This document shows, piece after piece, positions 32,489-44,321 of a DNA stretch of 64,000 nt. This DNA is from Phytopythium helicoides (Eukaryota > Oomycota > Peronosporomycetes > Pythiales > Pythiaceae): NCBI GenBank assembly GCA_024867545.1, contig JANFNE010000009.1, forward strand, positions 434,001-498,000, in the 5' to 3' direction. Under the pieces are notes generated by a model that was given only the letters and a program-made list of their open reading frames with translations, was not told where the DNA came from and made no database searches. The first letter of the stretch is position 1. Each line of letters starts with the position of its first letter. Position numbers and translations under genes: made by a program.

Positions 32489-34354
32489 ATGGAGAGCGCG
32501 GGGGCTGACGAGCGGTGGGCCGTGGAGCGCGAGGGCGACGCCGCATGGGGCGCTGGGGAGCTGCGCGCGTCACATGAGGCAGAGGAAGACGCGCTCGCGA
32601 GGCTAGCGGACCGCTACGACGCTTTGCGGCGCCAGGAGGAGCGAGAGCGGACGGACGACGGTGAGGACGGCGAGGAGGACGAGGACGACTGGATGGAGGC
32701 GCACCTGGCGGCGCTGGGCTCGGAGAGCAAGCAGAGCGCGGCCATGGGGGAGGTCGAGGCGAGTGTGCGCGCGGCGCTGAGCATTCTGAACCAGAGCTCG
32801 GACGGACAGGAGGACGAGGAGGACGAGGAAGACCCCGAGGAGGAGCTCAAGCAGGACTGGACGCGCGCGGACGCGCAGCAGCCGCACTACTTTGACTTTG
32901 TGCAGGAGGCCATGGAGGCGAGGTGGTCCCTGAACTCCCCGAGCAGGAACCTGCTGAGCAGCGCAGAGGCGGCTGCCAACGAGGAGGAGAGTGGAGAGGA
33001 GCAGGAGGAGGATGAAAGAGATGACGACGAGCAGAGCGAGCACGAGCATCATCAAGAGTCGACAACTGTCGCTGAGAGCACTAGTGAGAGGCCGGAAGCG
33101 GAAGGAGAGACAGCTACGAAGACGGAGGAGACCGCCAGCACGGAAAAGGAGGAGGACAACCAGGTGGAACAGGCAGACGACGAGTGGCAAGAGGCGTACA
33201 CCGCAAAGGGCCGAGTATACTACTACAACCGGCGTACCCGTGAGTCATCGTGGTCCAGGTACTGTAGTTCTCACCTCCTCGCTATTATTTGCTGTTTCTG
33301 CCGCTGACAAGCTCACTGCCGAGACAGACCACCAAAGTTTCGTGCTAGTTCTCGCCCTCGGTCGCCTGATAATGGAAGCGCGACGCCTCATCGGGCTGTA
33401 TCCAGCCAGAGTTTGGGCTATCACTCCTTGTCAAGTGCGAGTCCTGTCTCGATCGCGGACCAGCATCACCTCTTTTGCTGTTTCTGCGGCTCAAGGCAAG
33501 AACCCAACCGATTTCAAGACCATTTCCAGGAGTGCAAGACACTCACCTATCACAAGAATCAGTCGACCTCGCTTTATCGTGGCTTCCAACGCATGCTCAC
33601 CATTCTGTCCGAGGACTCCTCTCTACGTTCGATGCACTATGCCTCGTCATTCCCGGATGCAACGCCTGTACCCTTGTCGGACAAGTTGCAGGATAATCTC
33701 GCCCTGTTGCGCCGTCGACCAAGTACTCCTTCCACTGGAAAAGTGCAGGGACCAGACAAGGTCAAAGCTCGGCGAAGCGTATCAGCAAACGGATCACAAG
33801 GTGATCGTGGCAAGGATTCTCCTGATAGGTATTCACCTGAGCGGCAGCGCCAGCGACCAAAGAAGCTTCGCCCAGCTCGGAATGGCACGATTTCAAATGC
33901 TTCGCCCAGTGTTCGCAGCAAAATCGCGAACAGCTTCCCAGTAGAAGTAGAGAAGTGCCGATATTGTGGACGGAGCTTTGCGGAGGGTCGACTTGCCAAG
34001 CACGAATCTGTTTGCCCTCGAGTTTTCGGCAATGAGGGCTCATGGGGCCGCGGAAGCCCAACGATAACCACCAACACTAGTGGCACAGGGGCTGGTCAAC
34101 CCACAACATCTCCAGCGTCGAAGCAGCGCCGAAGCTTGACGCAGCGAAAAATGAAGACAAACAAGACTTTGACCGACGCACACACTCTGGAGACAAGCTA
34201 TAAGGAACACCAGGCTGCGCTAGTGCTCTGCCCGTGCTGTAAACGCAAATTTGCGCCTTCAGGCGCTCAACAGCATATCGCGATCTGCAAAAGTGTGCAA
34301 AATCGACCAAAGAACCCTATCTCTCTACTCAAGGAGTTTGCCACTGCGGGGTAA
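32489..34354 (+). CDS. WW-domain protein with three C2HC-type zinc fingers
   Basis: Two exons (32489-33258 and 33328-34354) give about 598 aa. Residues 1-225 are highly acidic with Glu/Asp runs and a few helices. A WW domain lies at ~228-260 (DEWQEA, VYYYNRR, SSWSRPP) and is split by the intron between its second Trp and the final PP. Such domains bind proline-rich ligands. The second exon has three Cys/His modules: CCFCGS...HFQEC (~315), CRYCGRSFAEGRLAKHESVC (~485) and CPCCKRKFAPSGAQQHIAIC (~570). The last two match the ZC2HC1 (FAM164) finger C-x2-C-x12-H-x3-4-C. A Ser/Arg-rich basic linker separates them. The combination suggests a scaffold; some ZC2HC1-type proteins are linked to flagella, but the role here is open. 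Confidence 0.83.
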
Positions 34355-34458
34355 TGTCTGTTCGTCAAATATATGTGGGATGTTGCGTGTATTTCATGCT
34401 CAATATATGTCACCTGCGTAAAGCAAACACCATTCTGGGCCACTTCTGCTCACAAAGA

Positions 34459-37400
34459 TCAAGGACGAAAGCCAGCGTAGGCCTTCTCGAGGATCTCCTT
34501 CCGAATCTTCGGGTAGTCCGGGTATTGATCGAGCACCTTGTTGCATACGTCGACTGTAGAGACGTATTTCTTGGCCTTGAGATAGTTGAAAGCGAGCTTG
34601 AAGCCGATAGAAGCACTGGCCTCGCCCTCACATGACCACGCTTCTTGGTAGCACTCAGCCGCATCGATATACGACTGCTCCTTCTCCATGATTAACCCGA
34701 GAAGCTCCCAGGCTTTACCAGATGACTTGTTGTGCGTCAGAGCTTTCTTGCACAGCTCCTGAGCGAGATCATACTTGGCACGACCAACGTAAATGTCAGC
34801 GAGCATAAGATAGCTGCGCTCGAAATCGTCTGCGAGTGTCTGGTCGTACGGCATCTTGGCGATGCGCTTGAGCTGGTTGCGTGCTTTTGGCTGCTGCTTG
34901 GTCAACATGTATGCAGTAGCTAGACCCAGTAGTGCTGGCACGTAGTCCTTATCAACTGTCTCGAGCAATTCCATGAAGAGCTGGATAGCTTTGTCCAGCA
35001 TGGGTTTGCTACGTACTGCCAGCACTGCATATGCTTCGAGCACTTTGACACGCACGTTGCGCTCTTGTTTGACAGGAAGCTCATCCAGCAGGGTGTTTGC
35101 GATACGGATATTCTCGGTCTGCTCTTTGGTGTTCGCTGATATGTCCGAGCTACTACCACCGTCACTCGAGTCCCAAAAGTTCTCGTTGTCCGGATTCAAG
35201 TAGATTTCAATCATGTTGATGAGCGATCGCTCGCCCCATTCTGGATCGCGACGCGCCAAGTTGAACTCCTCGATGGCCTCAAATACATTGTTCTTGAATC
35301 GAGCATACAATCCCTTACAGAAATGTAAGCCAGGCGAGTGTGCAACCCGAACACCAGCGCGCTCAGCTAGTTTCAGGTATCGCTCGGCATTCCCAAGCTT
35401 CCCAGCTCGGCGCAGCATAACAATGAAGCGGCTGAGTGCCGCGAAATTGTCGTGCTTGCTTTCCAGTAGTTGCTGGAACTGAAAGATAGCCGATTCATTG
35501 TCTTCTTTTTGCAGCATAATGTCAGCAAGCATGATGGCAGCCTCTTCGTGGGCCGGGTTGAGTCGTAGCAGTGTTGCACAGCGCACTTGGCACTGGTCAA
35601 AATCGCCAGATTGTTGATGAGCACGAGCGAGGAACAGTATTGACTCTTCGTGGGACTCATCCGACCGGAGAGCAAGGGTGCAATACTTCAGAACGTTTTC
35701 ATGCTCGGCTGCAAGTCCACGCTCCGCATAAATCGATGCGATGCGGAAACATGTATCAGCGATGGCAGTTTTCTGCTTGCTGATGACGTCTGGCTGCTCG
35801 TTCTTCTGACGGTCAAGAATGAGTTTCTGGATTGAGTATGCTTTTAGCAGTGCCTGGATTGACAATTCTTCGTTGCCAAGTCCTTTGTGAATGGACGGGA
35901 GAATCAGCTGGAGCTCAACAATTTGCAGCAAGTCACGGATCTCCTCCGAATCATTCGATGGAGCCTGCTGCACAACTCGGAGTGCTTGGTCGAAATGCCG
36001 CAGTTTCGAGTACAGCTCAGCGAGGTCTTTGCGTAGCACAAGATTGTTAGGCGACAATTTCAAGGCGCTCTCGTAGTAGTCGACGGCTTTGAGATAGTCG
36101 TGTTTCGCGATCAATACCTTTCCGATGCGACCAGCAATTGTCGGGTCATTTGGACTCAAAGCCCCAGCGGCACGAAAAGATTCAACAGCTTGGTCAAGCA
36201 TTTGGATACGCAGATACGCTTCAGCCATGCTCACATGACTTGCGTGGCATGGATTGATCGCCACGAGCTCCTGGTTATTGTGCCGCAAACGGAAATTAAT
36301 GATGAGTACCAGCAGTGTACGCTGTAGAGGCATACCTGGTAGCAACGGGCGTATTGGGTCTTGTCTTTGCGATACTGCAGAAATATGTCTGCTTTCACCA
36401 TCTGTGCTTTGGTGAACGCAGGAGAGCTGGATGGGACGCTACTTAGCATCATGATGGCTGCATCGTAGTCTCCACGCTTAATCGCTAACTCGCTGTTGGC
36501 CACAAGCACGCGGACCTCTTGAGCGGTTCCCCTACACCCCCACATGTCAGTTGATTTACTTTATAATCGGTAGAAGCGAAAACGTTACCTGAAGACTTGA
36601 AGTGCTTCTCGAACAACTTGTGTAGCCCCTGCGATATCGTTTAGCTGTGACAGCACTTGAGCCATCTGGATGTATACCGATGCCTTGTCAAACAGCGGAA
36701 TTGACGAAGTCCCTCGCTCTGGAGCTCGTTTCTTCCCGAAACTGCTGCTGCTACCTCCACCAGCATTCGTGATCATTTTCATTGCTGCTTGCAGTGTTTG
36801 AAGTGCATCACGAATATCCCCCGAGTTCTCAAGGATTTTGGCTTTGATGATGTAGTAGGAAAGCGATTGTCGCACAGAGAAATCATAACTCAACGCCTGG
36901 TCGAGGCAGGATGATGCAGCCCGGTAATGCTCGCGTTCAAGGCAGATCTGAGCTTGAAGGAGGTGTGTTTTCGAGTGACCGGGGTCCATTTTCAAAATCT
37001 AAACAACCGTGACAAACGTCAGAATGAAACAATTTGTAAAACCAGAATGGATTTGTACTCACTCACCAGATTGCACACTTGATAAGCGTCGTCGAGGCGA
37101 ACGGCATTGAAGTACGCCTGTGCGAGAATGAATTGTGCGCGCAGAAAACCAGGAGACTTGCTCACCAGCTTTTCAAGCAAGCTGATACCTGTGTTGGAGG
37201 CGACGCTGGCGCTATCGCTGGACCCATTCGTTGCGACCGCATCTTGCTTCAGGAACTCGGAGGAGAGCTCGACCAGGAAAAGCGGATTGAGTTGTGTCAT
37301 GAGCTCGTGGGTAGAAGCATCTCCCTGCTGCATTCGGACCTTCAATTTGTCCATATGGAGCTGGGCCGACGACTGGAGGAGTGTAACTTGTTTAGCTCGG

Positions 37401-38746
37401 TCCCGATCCTTCTCCCAGCTGAGGAGTGCCTGGAGAAACACGAACCCAGCGCTGGCACCGATCGACTCTTGAATTACGCTCAGAAACTCCATTTGTTGGG
37501 CTGCGTCATCAAGCTGGCCGAGTTTAATTTGGCAGTAGATAAGCCCGTGCAGCGCAACTTCATTCGACTCATCGAGTTTGAGCGCTTCCTTGTAGGACTC
37601 CATTGCTTCTGGAAAATCTTCAAGTAATCCTCGCTGATAGCCTCTCTCAGCTCGAAGCGCGCCGTTATCAGGCTGTAGTTGAACTGCGTGCTCGATAAGC
37701 GATAGATTGCACTGAATGACTTCATGGTTTCCGTCAGAAAGACGTGCGTTGCAGCGCGATATCTTGAGAAACAATGCCGCATTTGATGGCTCAGCGCTCT
37801 TCAGCGCCTCAAACAAATCGCGAATCGTTTGTGCCGCATCTTTCGCTCTCCCTTCCCTTGAGAGAAGTGACAGCACTTCGATGCACAGTGCCTCAATGTC
37901 ACGCGGGTTGTCGCCAAGAGCACGCTCAACTGCGTCCATGCACTGGTCCCAGTTGCCCATCTTGAGCAGCACAAGCGCTTTTTCGCTCACACCGTGCTTG
38001 AACCATGGGAAGGTCACAATGAGCTCATCGAGGCACTGTAGTGCTGACTCGTACGCCTTCTTTCCATCGTGAAATTTCGCCAGACCAAGCAGAAGCTCTG
38101 GGTCCTTCCGACTGCACAGTGGCATTTCACGCATTAGGGACCATCTCACACCAAATCAAATTCACATTAGCACTCACTCGGGTGCCTGGTTGAAGAACTG
38201 GTTGGCGTTGTCGCGCAGCTCCGCCTCACGTTTCGTTTTAGGCTCTGTTGTGAGATCCACCCAACCTCTCAGCACGAGTGCTCGCTGCTGAAGCGTCAGG
38301 TCCACGGGCTCGCTCCCCCCTGGACGCCGCGTGGACGTGAGCTGCTCCAGCATCTTCCTCGCCTTGGCGTGCTCATTCAGGTGCCAAAAGAGCGTTGCAC
38401 AGAGCAGGCGACTGGCGTCTGGGGCGGATTCCTCGGCCATGCACACCTGCATCTCCAGCTGGGCGATCTCGTCGTGGTCCACGTGCTGGCACTGACCGTG
38501 CGCGTAGATGAGCGCGTGCAGACACGGCAGCTCGAGCTCTCGCCCCTTGCGCAGACTCTCGAGCTCGCGGATGGCCGACGAGAAGCTGCGCTCGAGCGCA
38601 ATGCCCACTGCGCGCCAGAAGAGCACGGTCGCGTCGCGGCCCTTCTTCTCGAGCAGTGACTCGCACAGCGCCTGCACATGGTCAAACCAGCCCTTGCGCA
38701 GGTAGAAGTTGGTCAGCACGCGCGCGTCCAGTGCCTGCGAGCTCAT
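34459..38746 (-). CDS. IFT139: Intraflagellar transport protein IFT139 (TTC21B), IFT-A complex
   Basis: Five exons (38746-38178, 38111-37067, 36998-36589, 36531-36336, 36270-34459) close in frame at 1343 aa, against about 1316 aa for human TTC21B. IFT139 is a TPR subunit of the IFT-A complex that drives retrograde transport in flagella. TPR helices run almost end to end: FYLRKGWFDHVQALCESLLEKKG at the N terminus, LLGLAKFHDGKKAYESALQCLDELI after the first intron, and many later copies. The C terminus, AKKYVSTVDVCNKVLDQYPDYPKIRKEILEKA, is the most family-specific part. Its presence means the organism makes flagellated zoospores. The 3' end lies 104 bp from the convergent WW/zinc-finger gene. 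Confidence 0.92.
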
Positions 38747-39015
38747 GCCCGGTGGTGATCCAGTCGAACGATGGGCTCGAGCTGCAGGACAGCTACAAGA
38801 TCCTTCCGATCTTTAAAGGTCGCGTCGTTTTGCGTTCCTTGGATCTCGCTTGATGAAATTGAACAGGTTGCACCTCACTTCAACTTCAGCTGACTGCTGT
38901 TGAAAGATGGACCAAGCAAATGTTGCTACTATTGATTCATTCAATTTGCGGCATCTACATGCTCGTAATGCAGCTTTATGGAGTTCGTGGCGGTGTCAGT
39001 GCCAGCTCATGAGCC

Positions 39016-39507
39016 TTACACGAGCGCCAGGACACCCATGAGCACGGTGGACATGGCTCCTGCGACAACGAGGGCGTAGTGGGTTGATGCGGACGCAGCT
39101 CCTGCAGTTGTAGCCAAAGAAGCGTTGCACGTGATGTTGGCCCATAGCGATTCGCTCGAGGTCTTGCTGCTGTCTGCGGGGTTGGAGACCGACGTCCACT
39201 GGGGTGTCGAGCCTTCGGTCCACTCGCAGCACGGGTCGCCGAGTTCCTGGCCGTTGGTCTGTCCGTCTCCGTCCGAGTCGGACTGGCACAGTCCAACGGT
39301 CCACACTTCTCCGGCGTCTTCAAAGTCCTTGCCAAACTGGTTGAGTGCGCTTGAGCTGCCAGTGAAGTCCGAATGTCCGACAGCCTCGACATTCGGCACG
39401 TTGTCTCCGTTCGGGACTCGGGACACGAATTGTCGCCGAGCTGAGCAGTCCGACGCAAAAGCAGCGAGGGTCGTGAAGAGAATTGTAATGGAGGTGGAGG
39501 TCTTCAT
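39016..39507 (-). CDS. Temptin-like secreted protein, paralogue A
   Basis: This is a single-exon gene of 163 aa. A signal peptide (~1-22, ending ASDCSA) leads into a Temptin-type Cys/Cys domain. Its features are RVPNGDNVP, GHSDFTGSS and NQFGKDF, the calcium-binding-like SDSDGDGQTNGQELGDPCCEW, then a Trp-containing TSVSNPADSS. A Ser/Ala/Thr segment and a C-terminal hydrophobic stretch (ALVVAGAMSTVLMGVLALV) end the protein, which suggests a GPI-anchor signal or a TM anchor. Temptin is a pheromone component in Aplysia; related domains are common in oomycete secretomes with no settled function. It is a close paralogue of the gene at 40411-40893. Confidence 0.85.
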   Translation of the reverse strand: MKTSTSITILFTTLAAFASDCSARRQFVSRVPNGDNVPNVEAVGHSDFTGSSSALNQFGKDFEDAGEVWTVGLCQSDSDGDGQTNGQELGDPCCEWTEGSTPQWTSVSNPADSSKTSSESLWANITCNASLATTAGAASASTHYALVVAGAMSTVLMGVLALV

Positions 39508-40410
39508 CTTGTGTGGAGGCTAGGAAATTGACAAGTGAGACTGCCATAGAGTGAGCCGAGGCAGGTCGAGGGGAGTCCGTCGTAGCGGTGACGGCTGAGC
39601 TGGGACCTTTGGACTCGCCAGCCTCCGTGCGAAGCGTTGGACAGCGAGGCTTTTTTCCTTGAAATCACGATTGTACCGTCCTCATCCGACGACCGCAGAG
39701 TACGTTGAAGCCCACTGTGGCTCTGTCGTCTGTCTGGACTCCAGACAACCGGTATGGAGTCGGGCGAGCCTTCGCTGGAGACGGGCGTCTCGCACCATAC
39801 GACTCCACTCTCTAGCACTACCGTACAGCACCGCACTTGATTGATCACGGCTGCTTTGTAATATCTTGTGTTTGCACGACACCTTGCGCATCCCTCGGCC
39901 TCTCCATGTGGCCGGAGCACGCACAGTGTGGCGGCGCATCTTTGTCTCGAGCAAGCCTCGAACCTCCAGAACGCCACTGGTGTCCGACGCCGCCGCATCG
40001 TAAAGAAAGTGGATGCGAACTTCGCAGCGAAGAGCTGCCAACCCAGATCGGCTTGTTGGTGATCGACTGGTTGAGAGGGTGCTGCTTTGTGTCCTACGCG
40101 CGGATGCGTCACCCCCATCTTCATATCTAGTCGTCATCGTGGATGGGATCGTGTCCAGGTTGGTGTGAAAAGTTTCACGAACGGTGTCGAGCAGCAGCAA
40201 GCCATCTATCTGCTTACGGTACAAATAGCAACAACAAGGATTGCGCTGTTCGGTTGGTGGCCATGCTCAACGGATCCATCGCAAGTGAGATTCACAACAG
40301 CAAAAGTGGCCTCGCCTCTACGATGTACTTGCACTTTTGAATGTAGGATTATTGGCAGCTCAGCGAGCAGTCTACAGTAGGAATTTGTCGTCATCATCAT
40401 CAGGTTGATC
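39508..40410. other. Intergenic region between the two Temptin-like genes
   Basis: These 900 bp contain two overlapping minus-strand frames (40124-39504 and 40224-39682) of Arg/Ser/Cys-rich composition. I do not recognise either, and they overlap each other and the promoter of paralogue A. No repeats or RNA genes were seen. Confidence 0.5.
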
Positions 40411-40893
40411 TCAAACCATCCCAAAGATCCCAACGAGTGCTGTGGAGACCGCACCAGCAATCACGAGAGAGCTTCGTCCGTACGCCGACGGAGACGCTGA
40501 CGTCGACGTGAAGTTGCACGTGATGTTGGCCCACAGCGTCGCGCTCGAGGTCTTGCTGGCGTCCGACGGGTGCGACACGGCCGTCCAGCGAGGCGTGGCG
40601 CCGATCGACCACTCGCAGCACGGGTCGCCAAGCTCTTGGCCGTTCGTCTGTCCGTCTCCGTCCGAGTCGGTCTGGCAGAGCTTGACTGTCCACTTGTTGC
40701 CGGCGTCCGAGTAGTCGCGGCCGAACTGGTTGAGCGCGCCGGACCTGCCCGTGTTGTCCGAGTGCCCGATGGCAGGCACATTCAGCACATTCGCGCCGTT
40801 CGGGACGCGAGCCACGTCCTGCTGACGAGCGCTGCAGTCGGCGGCGAAGAGCGCCACGCACACGACAATGGGGAGACCACCCGAGAGCTTCAT
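40411..40893 (-). CDS. Temptin-like secreted protein, paralogue B
   Basis: This is a single-exon gene of 160 aa with the same build as paralogue A: a signal peptide (~1-22, ending ADCSA), RVPNGANVL, GHSDNTG, NQFGRDYSDAG, the acidic TDSDGDGQTNGQELGDPCCEW core, TAVSHPSDASKTSS and a C-terminal hydrophobic tail. About two thirds of residues match paralogue A over the domain, while the signal peptide and tail differ more. The same-strand tandem arrangement points to local duplication. Confidence 0.86.
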   Translation of the reverse strand: MKLSGGLPIVVCVALFAADCSARQQDVARVPNGANVLNVPAIGHSDNTGRSGALNQFGRDYSDAGNKWTVKLCQTDSDGDGQTNGQELGDPCCEWSIGATPRWTAVSHPSDASKTSSATLWANITCNFTSTSASPSAYGRSSLVIAGAVSTALVGIFGMV

Positions 40894-41849
40894 GCTGTGG
40901 CGAGCGATGGTTGGCGAATTTGAAAGTGAGGAGGACCACCAGTTGAGTTGAGTTGGCCTGAGCTGGCGAAGCAGCCCGGACGCTCAACGCGCTCGCGGCG
41001 TTGGACAGCAGAGTAGCGATTGTCTGCACCCGCACTGCCCTCTCCATGAGCAAGGGCAAGGATCTCCACTGCCTGCTGTCCATGTTGTCCGAATTAAGTT
41101 TAGTCGTGAATCATTCGAGTGGCGAGCAGTTCACTCGCCGCTGGACGTAAATGTGCTCGACGCAGCTAGCTGGTCAGCAGGCAAGCAGTTGAAGCGTACC
41201 CGTACGATTGATACATCGATCAATTTCCGCAGGTTCAGTATCGGTTTTTAGAGTGGAAACATATTTTCCCCTACAAAAGTTACCTGTACCATATATTTTC
41301 CTGCGAAAGCACCGGTGTCTTGGTCCGGTCACTTTTGCTGCAACTCAAGCAGCGCGTTGTCTGGTGCGGTGCTGTTGTTGTTGTTGCTGCTGAATTGAAT
41401 GGGGCTGTTTCAGTGTGTGCCTCTCGGCGTTGAGAGGAGTGTAGGAGGCCTAGTGGAGCCCGATAGGATCGACTCCACACACTCGTTCATTTTCCCCAAC
41501 TTACTCTCTCTTGTTATAACACTGAGCAACGAGTGGCTGTGTCACTCGAGTCTAAAGTTTCTCCAGGAAAGTACGTTCGAGTTTGTGCAGGGTGAAACAA
41601 TTGCGCTGGTGCAGGCTGCACATGAAAGTCACTTGGTGCAGTGCTCCGCTGTGACTCTGAGTTTCACGCCACTTGAGAAATCGCAAACCGATGACAGACA
41701 ATTTAAGCGTGTATGCCAAGCTTGCGTTTCTGGCAGTATATCTCCAAACCCGAACGCTTTTCACCTCTGACAATGTCGGCCATGTCATGATGACTATTAT
41801 ACAATCTTCCCAATTGCGGCGTTCGTCCCGCCCCACGTGTACTTTCAGC
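40894..41849. other. Intergenic region with no supported gene
   Basis: About 950 bp upstream of Temptin-like paralogue B and beyond the end of the APC transporter relic. It has a short GTT/GCT-rich run near 41370-41390 and open frames up to 123 codons (41399-41770 plus), none of them protein-like. It borders the gene graveyard to the right. Confidence 0.5.
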
Positions 41850-42690
41850 CTAGAAAGTAGCAGCTCCGCCGGCGTGAGCTGCTCGCTGTCGCGGCTGGTA
41901 TGCACCATACACGAGTCCTGGGAGGAGAAACCCTGAGATCAACAACGCACTCTTCCACCCACCGGCAGCGAATGCTGACACGATGATGTAGCCGAAGACA
42001 GCAGCAGGCACAATCGAAATCGCAAAGACTCCTACAAAGCCACCGGGAACTTTAGCTGGTCGTGAAATGAACGGGAGAGCGAGTCGGAGCTGAACGTTGC
42101 TCCCGAGAATCAACAGCGCCACAAGACTAGCGAACGCATTGGTCACAGGCAGCAGGATATCAAAATTGACTCCAGTCAGCGCCAGCGTTGGCACAAGTGT
42201 CACGAGTACGCCCAAGTGTGGACTGCCCACCGATCGTTGCGCTTACCAAAGACACGAGGAAGTAGGCAATACTCGGCCATCCCGGCAGTCTCAAGAGACT
42301 TGCAGTACAGATTGGAGATGTAGAGCCCTGCAGTCGTCGCAATGGTTGAAATTACCATAAGTACACGCAGCACGTCGCCACCAAGAGCTTGGGCAGCGAT
42401 AACGTACACTCCACGACCAAAAAGCTGCCAGTCGAGTGCGTTGGTTGCTGTCGTAGCCAAGATTGGAAGTACAATGTCAGGATGATCAGTGCAGCGATGG
42501 CTGGAATGACTCGTGTGTACACTCGTGCTGGGTTGGCCACTTGCCCAGCGAAGACAGAGGCCATGTGGATGCCGTCAAAGTTCCAGAAAAGCGTATTGAG
42601 CAGCGAATCCCAGTCTAGCTCACTGCTTTCTTCGTTGTCATTTCGTGGGCTGGGGTCACTGAGAACCTCCCAATATGTCGAGTGAGGAGG
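41850..42690 (-). pseudogene. Amino acid/polyamine permease (APC superfamily, PUT/LAT-like), truncated and frameshifted
   Basis: Only the C-terminal half of a 12-TM carrier is present. Recognisable pieces in order on the minus strand are LDWDSLLNTLFWNFDG and VFAGQVANPARVYTRVIPA (42690-42480), then NALDWQLFGRGVYVIAAQALGG and YCLLPRVFGKRND (42440-42235), then GSPHLGVLVTLVPTLALTGVNFD and a run of TM helices (42230-41850). The three blocks lie in different frames. One shift is near 42470 and one near 42230, and the gaps are too short to be introns. The N-terminal half is missing. The family moves amino acids or polyamines across membranes; this copy is dead. Confidence 0.8.
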
Positions 42691-42928
42691 CGATTAGAAG
42701 CTCAGTAAGTTCATGATATCCAGCAGTTGGGGAGGAGAAAATGACGGGAAATCTATAGCTAGTGTTGAGTCATGTGGGGGTTCTGGGTTATTTTCGTTGA
42801 TCAGTCTCGGCATGCGATGGCGTTGGCTCAGAGTGTCTGTGGGATTCGATTCTAGTGTCGGACAAAATGGACACACACGACCTGTAGCCAGCGAAGGAAT
42901 TGCAGATGGAATTGTTCGAGCAGACGAA

Positions 42929-44321
42929 TCAACCAACTGCAGGGACCATTGACGAAAAGCTACTCCACTGCGCATCGGTGTCTTCGTGCTTCCATCTTAG
43001 ACAGAAACAAAATGTCTCCGGATCCTTCACATGAACAAACGTCTTCATCACGAGCGGATCATCCGTCTGAGTTGCTCCTTCTTTCAAACGACTGAAAACA
43101 CGATCTTTGCCGTTTGTATCCAAAACCTTCACGAAAACCTCGACCTAGGCACGCAAATATCAGCAAATTTGCCACCACACAATACCACTATACGCGTACT
43201 TTGTATCTGTCGTTGATCGATTGATTCTTCTCCACAGCGCCAGGAGTCATACTCACGATTGGAATCTGGTAGCTCAGACCGTCGTAGAAACCATGCATCT
43301 CGCGAGAGAGCGCCAGCCGATTATTTGGATCACGGTTATACTTGCCGTATTCTCGTTTGTCATCATTGCTTTTCTTTTTTGACACCAAATGACAACTCTC
43401 CGCCTTGCCTTATGGCAGGAAGTATCGCTCATGCTCGATCCGTTGATAGCGAAACTCTTCAGTCGAGGAATCCACAATCGTCACATTGCTTGATGCCAAC
43501 GATATGGATGACATCGTATCTTGGGGACTCAGATTATTGTGGCTCATAATCATCGTAATAGATGCGCCGTAGAGAACTCGGCGATCCTTCATGTTGATCA
43601 ACAGTCGTCACCACCACTTGGCCATAAAGCGGGGACCCAATTGTCAGTTTTTCATCGCGCAGCGCGTTCTCAAATTGCAGTGCATTATCTTCTACAATTG
43701 GAACACAGTTAGCCGACGCAAGCAGCATTATCACACAGCGACGACGCAAAACAAACCTGTCTTGAAGAGAACATGGACACGCAACGTCTTATCATCATAC
43801 CAAAAAGCGCGATCATTGTCATCCGAGCGATGCGCAGGATCGTAGTATCCAAGGTACAATCCAGCCAATCGATACAGCCGGCAGCGAACTCCTTTCGTGT
43901 TGAGAGCATTCGCAATCGATCCACGCACCAGCCATAAACCAGTTTGCTGCATTGATGGCACCCCGAATGCCGATGGCAACTCCACCAGCACGTGAATGTC
44001 TCGACTTCTTGGTTTGAAGTTCGTGCGGAAGTATTCCTCGTCATCAAGCGTCGCAGCTTCATCTAGTAGCAGTTCCTCTTGCATGAGGCTCTTGATACCA
44101 TTCGGAATCTCTCCTTTCTTAAGGGCCATGATCTCAGCGTCTCGCGAGTTCAGCCACATGTCACCCTCCCGCGCGAGGTACAGCTTCAGCCTGCTCGCAG
44201 GAAAATCGTACTCCTCCTTCTCCTTGATCTTGTCCTTCAGATCACCGACCATCTCGCTGAGCTCAATGCTCACATGGAAGACACTCCCGACGCCAACCAC
44301 CGCGCAGACGAGCTTCACCAT
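42929..44321 (-). pseudogene. Crinkler (CRN)-type effector gene with broken C-terminal domain
   Basis: CRN proteins are host-entering oomycete effectors with a conserved N-terminal delivery region and variable C-terminal domains. From 44321 the N terminus has the ubiquitin-like CRN layout: a LYLA-type motif at ~45-50, of the kind seen in Pythium-like species instead of LFLAK, and an HVLV-P motif at the end of the header (~115). Exon 1 runs 44321-43757, and spliced segments continue at 43691-43257 and 43144-42929 with plausible GT-AG sites. The second segment carries a change of frame around 43590-43620 and an in-frame TAA at 43410-43412. Beyond it a Cys-His pair and a NRLALS..MHGFYDG block resemble an HNH-nuclease-type CRN domain. 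No signal peptide is evident at the chosen start. With two breaks the gene should not make a full protein, unless the breaks are assembly errors. Confidence 0.78.

Noticed and set aside
39504..40224. Two overlapping minus-strand frames of 206 and 180 codons between the Temptin-like genes
   Set aside because: They overlap each other, have no recognisable motif and cover a promoter.
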